Assembly (NCBI GenBank): GCA_017882055.1
Contig: JADGQE010000260.1
Span: forward strand, 1-6,021
Source: Thermoflexales bacterium
GTDB lineage: Bacteria > Chloroflexota > Anaerolineae > Fen-1058
DNA length: 6,021 nt
Direction of reading: 5' to 3'
A model generated the notes under the pieces. It was not told where the DNA came from. It ran no database searches and saw nothing but the letters and a program-made list of their open reading frames with translations. A program made the translations under genes and the position numbers. Positions 1-5,142 of this stretch are shown here, in pieces; within the stretch, counting starts at the first letter, position 1, and the number at the start of each line of letters is the position of its first letter.

Positions 1-1580
1 CCGTTCAAGTTAAGCCAGGTTGTCGCTGTTATTGGATCAGTCAGTGCTAAGCGACCGCCACGGCTGCTGGAGAACCACGCACCGCCGTCGTTGCCCATGA
101 CGATGTTGGTTGGATCATCCTTGCGAACAGCAAAGGCATGGTAGTCCGGGTGCAGGTTAAAGCCGAGGTCCGTCCAATTGGCTCCACCGTCCATCGATCG
201 GTAAATACCGCCCGATCCGGTGCCGTAGTTATACAGTCCCAACGCGTACACGACAGTCGATGAGATCGGATCTACACCGATCAAGTTGTCGTACCAGCAC
301 TGTGAGCCGCAGTAATCGCCAATGACCGCCGTATTCGTCGCGAACCAGTTTGCGCCGCCATTGGTTGACTTCCAGACCGCGGAGGGCTGGCGAGCGCCCA
401 AAGTGTCATACCATTCAAACCCGGCATACAGCGTGGCCAAGGCGTCTGTTGGAGGATGGCTGATGCCCAACGCAAAGCGGGTAGGTGCCACTGAATAGTT
501 CGCAGTGGGTGGGAAGCCATTCATGATCGGAGACCAGGTCGCGCCGCCATCGACAGTCTTGAAAATACCAACGCCTAAGCTGGCCGCGTAAACGATCTGG
601 GAGTTCTGCGGATCCATCTCGAGGTCCGTTATGCCGGCGAAAGCCAACGGATCAGTGGTAACCGTATACACCAGCGTCCAGTTTATGCCACCATCAGTCG
701 ATTTCCAGACGCCAAAAGGCGAGGCATCCGGCGGTGAGGTGCGGCGAGCGCCACCGCGTCCGCGCAGCGTGCCGGCATAGAGCGTGTTCGGATCGGCATT
801 GTCCACGACGATCTTCGAAATCGACACGTTGGTGAAGTAACCGCTGGCGCTGATTTTGGAGAAAGTATTGCCAGCGTCCGTGGACTTCAACACACCATTG
901 CCGAAGTAGCTGTCGCCGGACAGCGCACCTTCACCTGTGCCTACATAGACAATGTCCTCATTAGAAGGGGCCAACGCGATCGCGCCGGTCGCTAATGAAC
1001 TCAATTGATCGGTCTTGGGCGTCCAGGTACCGGTGTAAGGGTAGGCCATGGTCCACACGCCACCTTGCGCACCGCCGAGGTACATTGTATAGGGCGCGCT
1101 CGATCGGATTGCCAACGCGCCGATGCGGCCCGTCATCGCGTCGAATGAGGCGTCGCCGCGACCGGTCAAAACCATCGGGTTTGGACCAACAGCCGTCCAC
1201 GCGCCGCCAAAAGCATTAGGCGCAGTTGGTTGAAGAGCCTGCTGGGCCGTCATGGTTGCAGCTTGATCGGCGGCTTTCGCGCGCAACGTTGCTGCGTCCG
1301 CCATCGTAAAGTGCACAGACGGATCGCCAGCGGTGCGGCGATCATAGAACCACTCATCGCGCAGAAGAGGATCGCCTTCAATTTTGCCCTCTCCGTCTTG
1401 CTGAGACTTCATCTTCAATGTTGGTTCCAGCACCACGTCATCAGGGGCTGGCACAGTGAGTGTTGAGGTGTCAGACTTAACCGACGAGAGTGACGCACTG
1501 GCGGGCATGATACCTACCGCGGCCAACAACATCGCCACAACGACCAGGAAATTCAATACAACCTGTTTCTTGTGCTGCAT
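1..1580 (-). CDS. Secreted Asp-box (BNR/sialidase-like) beta-propeller protein, C-terminus beyond window
   Basis: An open frame of 526 codons starts at ATG 1580 and reaches the left edge without a stop. I read it through and found no frameshift. Residues 1-29 form a signal peptide: MQHKK, a hydrophobic core to about residue 25, then PASAS with likely cleavage after Ala29. Residues 30-120 are a charged, Ala/Gln-rich linker containing a DEWFYDRR motif. From about residue 125 the chain is a repeat domain with five Asp-box motifs (S/T-x-D/N-x-G-x-x-W/F) near residues 232, 293, 341, 404 and 461 (KSTDAGNTF, KSTDGGINW, KTVDGGATW, KSTNGGANW, RSMDGGANW). Such motifs mark the blade turns of sialidase and sortilin-type propellers. 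The motif alone does not prove sialidase activity, and no catalytic Arg triad could be assigned, so the substrate is unknown. Export and a cell-surface or extracellular role are inferred. The start is supported by an AGGAGGAG ribosome site 6 bases upstream. Similar multi-blade proteins often carry a C-terminal sorting domain, which would lie outside the window. Confidence 0.93.
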   Translation of the reverse strand, partial: MQHKKQVVLNFLVVVAMLLAAVGIMPASASLSSVKSDTSTLTVPAPDDVVLEPTLKMKSQQDGEGKIEGDPLLRDEWFYDRRTAGDPSVHFTMADAATLRAKAADQAATMTAQQALQPTAPNAFGGAWTAVGPNPMVLTGRGDASFDAMTGRIGALAIRSSAPYTMYLGGAQGGVWTMAYPYTGTWTPKTDQLSSLATGAIALAPSNEDIVYVGTGEGALSGDSYFGNGVLKSTDAGNTFSKISASGYFTNVSISKIVVDNADPNTLYAGTLRGRGGARRTSPPDASPFGVWKSTDGGINWTLVYTVTTDPLAFAGITDLEMDPQNSQIVYAASLGVGIFKTVDGGATWSPIMNGFPPTANYSVAPTRFALGISHPPTDALATLYAGFEWYDTLGARQPSAVWKSTNGGANWFATNTAVIGDYCGSQCWYDNLIGVDPISSTVVYALGLYNYGTGSGGIYRSMDGGANWTDLGFNLHPDYHAFAVRKDDPTNIVMGNDGGAWFSSSRGGRLALTDPITATTWLNLN

Positions 1581-1586
1581 GGTTAT

Positions 1587-1594
1587 CTCCTCCT
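1587..1594 (-). promoter_or_regulatory. Strong Shine-Dalgarno site of the propeller gene
   Basis: The minus strand reads AGGAGGAG, then ATAACC, then ATG at 1580. The near-perfect match and 6-base spacing fix the start of the Asp-box protein and suggest efficient translation. Confidence 0.85.
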
Positions 1595-1710
1595 AAAAAG
1601 ATTGGTCTTTCGTTGAAGTAACGCAGCTGCAACAACCGGAGAACCGTATCAGTGGATAGGCGAATCACCTCCTCCCTTACAACATCCCTGGATAGATGGG
1701 ACGCAGCCGC

Positions 1711-1726
1711 CTGTTCAATTGAACAG
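1711..1726. promoter_or_regulatory. Perfect 16-base palindrome, operator-like
   Basis: The sequence CTGTTCAATTGAACAG is exactly self-complementary. It fits the CTGT-N8-ACAG pattern known for gammaproteobacterial LexA boxes, but LexA sites differ widely between phyla and no SOS gene is nearby. It lies 131 bases upstream of the propeller start codon. In RNA it could fold into a 6-base stem with an AAUU loop. A dimeric regulator site is plausible; the regulator is unknown. Confidence 0.35.
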
Positions 1727-2079
1727 ATGCGGAGAACGCTTGATGAGCGCAGAATGACAGGATACACATGCCGATCGTGATCCAATCCATTCGATTGGCA
1801 GCATGGGCTAATCACAAGACGGCCTATCATTCCCTGGGGACAGGTCGAAAACCGATGTTGTTGTATTCAATAGTTAGAATGTGAGGCGCGCTGCTGATGG
1901 GCTAATTCCAGCGGCGTTGGAACAGTATTACTTAATCTTTATCCCAAGGCAAAGTTATTGTGCCACAGATCAAAATCGATGTCAATGAGCAAAACGAGGA
2001 CCCAAACCCAAAGCCCAACCGATCGGACTAATCCCTAACACCGAACCGTCTTACAGTCAAACCCGATTCAGGTTTTTGC

Positions 2080-2505
2080 TCAGGCGGGCTGGGCTGCGCG
2101 CTCATACTTCGCATCGACCGTGATCGAGATTCCACCCCGTACACTGAAGGCGCCGGTTACTTCGCACTTCAGCGGATCGAGCGCCTTGACCAGATCATCC
2201 AGAATCAGGTTGGTCACGTGCTCGTGAAAGTGACCTTCGTCTCGAAACGACCATAGATACAGCTTCAGCGATTTCGATTCGACGATACGTTGATCAGGGA
2301 TGTATCGAATCGTCATCGTCGCGAAGTCGGGCTGACCGGTCGCCGCGCACAGACACGTAAACTCAGGGCAGACCAGCGTAACGACGTAAGGCCGCCCCGG
2401 ATGCCGGTTCGGGAACGTCTCAAGTTTGCGAATGGGCTTCCGCACGTTCTGACCGAGCAGCGTCAAGTCGCTGAGCATTTCTTCCTTCGACATCTCGTCC
2501 GACAT
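2080..2505 (-). CDS. queF: NADPH-dependent 7-cyano-7-deazaguanine (preQ0) reductase
   Basis: QueF reduces the nitrile of preQ0 to the amine of preQ1 with two NADPH. It is a cytosolic enzyme of queuosine synthesis and belongs to the tunneling (T) fold. The 141-residue chain is the short single-domain type (the Bacillus enzyme has 165 residues). The family signature is clear: CPEFTCLCAATGQPDF at residues 46-61 holds the nucleophile Cys53 and the general acid Asp60, seven residues apart as in the Bacillus enzyme (Cys55/Asp62). The QueF motif ESKSLKLY follows at 76-83, and His94-Glu95 match the substrate-binding pair. A GGISI segment lies near the C-terminus. ATG at 2505 has an AGAGG ribosome site 6 bases upstream that overlaps the stop of the transporter gene, so translation is probably coupled. 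It is the last gene of the cluster. Confidence 0.96.
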   Translation of the reverse strand: MSDEMSKEEMLSDLTLLGQNVRKPIRKLETFPNRHPGRPYVVTLVCPEFTCLCAATGQPDFATMTIRYIPDQRIVESKSLKLYLWSFRDEGHFHEHVTNLILDDLVKALDPLKCEVTGAFSVRGGISITVDAKYERAAQPA

Positions 2506-2514
2506 ACTCAGCCT

Positions 2515-3210
2515 CTATTCAGCTTCGAATTTGAACGGCGTAAAGTTGGTGCCGCGATCGTAGACGTCCAGCTGTTCGACCCGCTTGAGATAAGTGACGA
2601 CGACGTACGTCAAGGGTGTGGCGATGACTTCGTACCCGCTCTTCAATAGCCACTGGGTGATGACGCCGGTCAAGATCGTATCGGGCGGCCAGATGCCGCT
2701 GAATGCTACCGTGATGAACACAGCTGAATCCGCCAGCTCGCCAATCAACGTGCTACCGATCGTCCGCATCCACAAAAAGCGGCCCGACGTCATCACCTTC
2801 ATCTTCGCCAGCACGAACGAATTCAGGAACTCGCCGGCTAAATAGGCGATAAATGAGGCGATCAACAGCCTCGGCGTAAAACCCAGGATGGCATCATAGG
2901 CCGATTGATTCGGCCAGAATCCGGCGGCCGGCAGCAGTCCGCCCACAACCATCGCGACGACCGCGATCAGATTGCACGCAAAGCCGATCCAGATCGTCTG
3001 GCGGGCGCGAGCATAGCCATATACTTCGGTCAGAATATCGCCGAAGATATAAGCGACTGGAAAGATCACGACGGCCGCTGGAAAAACCAGGCCGCCTAAT
3101 TGGACCGGCTTCACGGCGATGATATTCGCCGTCAACAAGCACGTTACAAAAACCGCGACGACGACGGGATACCAGCGATACGAGTGTGTTTGAATATTTT
3201 CCTGGTTCAT
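2515..3210 (-). CDS. yhhQ: Queuosine precursor transporter, YhhQ/VUT family
   Basis: This is an integral inner-membrane protein of 231 residues, normal for the family (formerly DUF165). E. coli YhhQ imports preQ0 and preQ1. About six hydrophobic segments are visible, near residues 13-33, 38-57, 73-98, 107-132, 151-172 and 178-207. Conserved family stretches are DILTEVYGYARAR at 58-70, GEFLNS at 126-131 and RTIGSTLIGELADS at 149-162. Its ATG overlaps the ttuA stop by four bases (ATGA), and its TAG at 2515 lies 9 bases before queF. The adjacency to queF supports import of preQ0 followed by reduction to preQ1. The exact substrate (preQ0, preQ1, or queuine in some relatives) cannot be told from sequence alone. 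Confidence 0.94.
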   Translation of the reverse strand: MNQENIQTHSYRWYPVVVAVFVTCLLTANIIAVKPVQLGGLVFPAAVVIFPVAYIFGDILTEVYGYARARQTIWIGFACNLIAVVAMVVGGLLPAAGFWPNQSAYDAILGFTPRLLIASFIAYLAGEFLNSFVLAKMKVMTSGRFLWMRTIGSTLIGELADSAVFITVAFSGIWPPDTILTGVITQWLLKSGYEVIATPLTYVVVTYLKRVEQLDVYDRGTNFTPFKFEAE

Positions 3211-4202
3211 CGTTCTTCAATCACTTCCAATGGAATAATTTCTGGTAATGGATCATTGTTCCACAATCGGCAAAACGCGCACAGCCCTTGCGCCGAAGTC
3301 GGCTGGCCGCAGCGCTCGCATTCATTCAACGTCTGCGCTTCTTCGTCGGCCAGATTAAACAAGCCTTTTTCTTTTGCTTGCAAGAAACGCACGTAAAACT
3401 GCATCTTCGCGCCGGGCGAATTCGCTTCCAGTTGGTTGAGCAGTTCCTTGTACTGCAAGCTCGTCGCGCCCGCGGCAAACGGACATTCATCATAAATATA
3501 ATCGATGCCACGCAACAGCGCATACGCCGCCATCTCACGTTCGTAAAAGCGGAACAGCGGCTTGACTTTGCGGGCCAGGCCCGGCTGATCGGCCGGCAGC
3601 ACCGGCGCTTGCCGCGCCAGATACTGCATCTGCCAGTTGAGCGTATTGCCCCACAACACGGCCGCTTCATCGTCGAGGTTGTGGCCGGTGACCAGCACCT
3701 GGTAGCCCAACTCATGCGCAATGCGATTCATCTCGTGCCGTTTGACGAGACCGCAGACGGAACACGGCTTGTCGCGCCCACGCGTCGAGCGCAGGGCGAC
3801 TTCCGGGATCGATGCGCCGTAAATTTCTTTCACATCGATCGTATGCAGCACCGCCTGCGGATGAAAATCGCGTATGTGCTTCTCGATGCAGCGATGCGAT
3901 TCGACCGAGTAATTAAGCCCTTCGTCGATACCCAATTGAATCGTCAGCGCATCGGCCTGGTAACCGAGCCGCAGCAAAATGTCCCACACGCTTAAACTAT
4001 CCTTGCCGCCCGAAACTGCCACCAGAATTTTGTCATGCGGCGTGAACATTTGATACTTCTTGATGAAGCGCTGCGTTTGATCGGGGATCCAATCGAGGAA
4101 ATGTGCCGCGCACAAAGCCATTTTGTGCTGGCGCAGGTTGATGACGGCCGGCTTGTTACACTTGCGGCATTTCATATCACCCCCCGCGCTCCAGCGCACC
4201 AT
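3207..4202 (-). CDS. ttuA: tRNA-5-methyluridine(54) 2-sulfurtransferase, TtuA family
   Basis: TtuA activates C2 of ribothymidine-54 in the tRNA T loop as an adenylate and replaces the oxygen with sulfur supplied by TtuB, giving s2T (m5s2U), which stabilises tRNA at high temperature. Counting from Met at 4175, the N-terminal zinc site is Cys3, Cys6, Cys22, His25. The PP-loop SGGKDS is at 55-60 and GHNLDDEA at 164-171. Cys138 and Cys141 (CSVC) plus Cys231 (DECP) match the three cysteines that hold the [4Fe-4S] cluster in characterised TtuA. A C-terminal zinc site has Cys286, Cys289, Cys299 and Cys302. TtcA-type enzymes lack this flanking double zinc-finger layout. ATG 4202 has GGGAGG at 7-base spacing and gives 331 residues. 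ATG 4175 starts directly at MKCRKC as in Thermus TtuA (322 residues), with a weaker GGGGGGTGAT upstream. I chose 4202 on ribosome-site strength. The stop overlaps the transporter start. Confidence 0.94.
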   Translation of the reverse strand: MVRWSAGGDMKCRKCNKPAVINLRQHKMALCAAHFLDWIPDQTQRFIKKYQMFTPHDKILVAVSGGKDSLSVWDILLRLGYQADALTIQLGIDEGLNYSVESHRCIEKHIRDFHPQAVLHTIDVKEIYGASIPEVALRSTRGRDKPCSVCGLVKRHEMNRIAHELGYQVLVTGHNLDDEAAVLWGNTLNWQMQYLARQAPVLPADQPGLARKVKPLFRFYEREMAAYALLRGIDYIYDECPFAAGATSLQYKELLNQLEANSPGAKMQFYVRFLQAKEKGLFNLADEEAQTLNECERCGQPTSAQGLCAFCRLWNNDPLPEIIPLEVIEER

Positions 4203-4209
4203 CGCTCAT

Positions 4210-4215
4210 CCTCCC
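4210..4215 (-). promoter_or_regulatory. Shine-Dalgarno site deciding the ttuA start
   Basis: GGGAGG lies 7 bases before ATG 4202. A second purine run, GGGGGGTGAT (4176-4185), abuts the alternative ATG at 4175. The two signals leave the first nine residues of TtuA uncertain. Confidence 0.6.
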
Positions 4216-4251
4216 GGTCCCGGGTGGTGAGACGGCGAAATAGAGCGGCAC

Positions 4252-4443
4252 TCACCCACCTGAGATCACGGCGATCAATTTGATCTCGTCATCGTCTCCC
4301 AGCACTTCTGAATCCAACACCAGTTGGCCTTTGCGCACAGCCAACACCGCTTCGGGACTCAGCCCCACTTTGATGATCAGATCGCGCACGGCGATCTGGC
4401 CGGGTACTTCCCATTTCTTATCGCGATAGGCTACTTTGATCAT
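4252..4443 (-). CDS. ttuB: Ubiquitin-like sulfur carrier protein, TtuB/MoaD/ThiS family
   Basis: This small beta-grasp protein has 63 residues, close to Thermus TtuB. Its C-terminus, IAVISGG, closely resembles the SAISGG tail of TtuB. The terminal Gly-Gly is the site that an E1-like enzyme adenylates and converts to a thiocarboxylate, the sulfur donor for TtuA. The middle (LSPEAVLAVRKGQLVLDSEVLGDDDEIKLI, residues 28-57) follows the family pattern of a conserved VAVR-like strand and a D-x-x-L/I strand before the tail. ThiS or MoaD would be the alternative from fold alone, but ttuA follows directly after about 50 bases, which settles the assignment. No clear ribosome site precedes ATG 4443. Instead a TAGAAT box sits 6 bases upstream, so the mRNA may be leaderless. 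Confidence 0.92.
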   Translation of the reverse strand: MIKVAYRDKKWEVPGQIAVRDLIIKVGLSPEAVLAVRKGQLVLDSEVLGDDDEIKLIAVISGG

Positions 4444-4449
4444 GTGGTA

Positions 4450-4455
4450 ATTCTA
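4450..4455 (-). promoter_or_regulatory. Candidate -10 box for a leaderless ttuB transcript
   Basis: TAGAAT matches TATAAT at five of six positions and is followed by TACCAC and then the ATG. This spacing would start transcription at or next to the start codon. The box also lies inside a short dyad, TGGTA-GAAT-TACCA (4445-4458). I found no convincing -35 element upstream. Confidence 0.4.
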
Positions 4456-4468
4456 CCAGACATTTGGA

Positions 4469-4528
4469 CACGGATGACGCGGAGCCCACGGATAAGAATT
4501 TAGCCACGTTGTTCCGCATCAATCCGTG
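4469..4528. repeat. CACGGAT repeats, two direct and one inverted copy
   Basis: CACGGAT occurs at 4469-4475 and 4487-4493, and its reverse complement ATCCGTG at 4522-4528. The three copies lie in 60 bases between the unknown gene and ttuB. An inverted pair could form a 7-base stem with a loop of about 28 bases. The surrounding text looks like degenerate intergenic repeat DNA rather than coding sequence. Confidence 0.4.
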
Positions 4529-4553
4529 CCTGAGAACTTTTGCCGGAGAGATT

Positions 4554-5069
4554 CTACAGCAGCTTTTGAAGATCCGCACTCGGCCCGGCGCGATAACACT
4601 TCAACGCCCTGCGAAACCGATCAGGCCACTCCGGCCGATCGATCCGCTGCGGCTGATCGGCCGACGCCGGATCGATCTCGACCAGGCCCATGACCCACGT
4701 AGCATGGCCCAGCACTGCGATTGGTGACATTTCGATGTCGATGTCGCGCGCGAAGATTTGCGTCTCGCGCCCGCGCACATCGAGGCCAAAGACTTCCGAG
4801 CGAGGCATTTGATAGCCGCCGTCGGGCAGCCAATCGAGCAGCAGCGGCCACTCGAACGTTTGATTGCGTTCGGTGATAATCGATCGCGGCGTGAAGATGA
4901 AGGGTCGATCGAACAGTGCCACGGCCAGCTCCAGCTTGATTTCGCCCTGGGCCGCGATCGGCCATTTCGTTTTCTTCGCCAGGTCTTCGGCGTGTGGCCC
5001 GGTCAACACCAACGCGCGAAAGTCAAACGCGAGACAGAGGCCGTTGAGAGTGAGAGTCAAATCGTTCAT
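4554..5069 (-). CDS. Conserved-looking hypothetical protein, 171 residues
   Basis: I do not recognise this protein. It has no signal peptide, no membrane segment and no known catalytic motif, so a soluble cytosolic protein is likely. The first half alternates short hydrophobic strands (LTLTLNGLCLAFDF, EIKLELAVALFDRPFIF, FEWPLLLDWLPDGGY). A middle stretch reads VFGLDVRGRETQIFARDIDIEMSP, then GHATWVMGLVEIDP. The C-terminal 40 residues are Arg/Pro-rich and probably helical or loose. The pattern suggests a beta-rich domain. The frame can be extended six bases to a TTG at 5075, but ATG 5069 is preferred. Neither has a ribosome site: the upstream minus strand is pyrimidine-rich repeat DNA. It lies 73 bases after the pckA stop and 110 bases before ttuB, all in one direction. 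Its amino acid composition looks like a real protein, but nothing links it to either neighbour. Confidence 0.7.
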   Translation of the reverse strand: MNDLTLTLNGLCLAFDFRALVLTGPHAEDLAKKTKWPIAAQGEIKLELAVALFDRPFIFTPRSIITERNQTFEWPLLLDWLPDGGYQMPRSEVFGLDVRGRETQIFARDIDIEMSPIAVLGHATWVMGLVEIDPASADQPQRIDRPEWPDRFRRALKCYRAGPSADLQKLL

Positions 5070-5082
5070 GGACAAAGAAGAT

Positions 5083-5130
5083 AGAAGATAGAATCCAGAA
5101 GACAGAATTTTCTACTGGATTCTATCTTCT
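5083..5130. terminator. Long hairpin after pckA, possible terminator or repeat element
   Basis: AGAAGATAGAATCCAG (5083-5098) and CTGGATTCTATCTTCT (5115-5130) are a perfect 16-base inverted repeat. After one A-A mismatch the stem continues for three more pairs, leaving a small loop near 5103-5110. It begins 13 bases past the pckA stop. On the minus strand it is followed by a pyrimidine-rich stretch (TATCTTCTTTG) rather than a clean T run, so Rho-independent termination is plausible but not ideal. The low-complexity units suggest a genome repeat. Confidence 0.55.
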
Positions 5131-5142
5131 GAATTCTGAGTT

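Larger units (their letters stand above)
1581..2079. other. Intergenic region, about 500 bases, no convincing gene
   Basis: This gap separates the queF stop from the propeller gene start. An open frame on the minus strand (1830-1477) crosses it, but it overlaps the real gene by about 100 bases in another frame and resembles no known protein, so I do not call it. The stretch holds a 16-base perfect palindrome (1711-1726), two competing hairpins (1769-1800), an orphan ribosome-site-like sequence (1664-1673) and a G-rich run on the minus strand (2001-2020). The AT-rich part at about 1861-1990 is the likeliest promoter location for the propeller gene. I could not find a clean -35/-10 pair there. 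If transcription starts there, the 5' leader would be roughly 250-400 bases long. Confidence 0.6.

Noticed and set aside
1661..1680. Plus-strand resemblance to the 3' end of 16S rRNA
   Set aside because: Only the anti-Shine-Dalgarno stretch matches. No 16S helix 45 sequence precedes it, so it is the complement of a ribosome-site-like sequence, not an rRNA fragment.
1477..1830. 117-residue frame on the minus strand upstream of and into the propeller gene
   Set aside because: It overlaps the propeller gene by about 100 bases in another frame, has no ribosome site at its ATG and resembles nothing. The overlapped gene has a strong start, signal peptide and domain.
2053..2079. Terminator after queF
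   Set aside because: Only a five-base stem (AAACC/GGTTT) with a seven-base loop is present, with no T run following on the minus strand.
3288..3995. 235-residue frame on the plus strand opposite ttuA
   Set aside because: It is antisense to a gene with every expected catalytic motif, and its Arg/Gln/His-rich composition is typical of a shadow frame.
4444..4460. preQ1 riboswitch ahead of the queuosine genes
   Set aside because: I looked upstream of ttuB, at the ttuA/transporter junction and before queF. There is no space for the aptamer and no matching stem-loop with an A-rich tail.
4464..4727. 87-residue plus-strand frame between ttuB and the unknown gene
   Set aside because: The first part is the CACGGAT repeat region and the rest is antisense to the 5069-4554 gene. 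It has no ribosome site and no recognisable motif.
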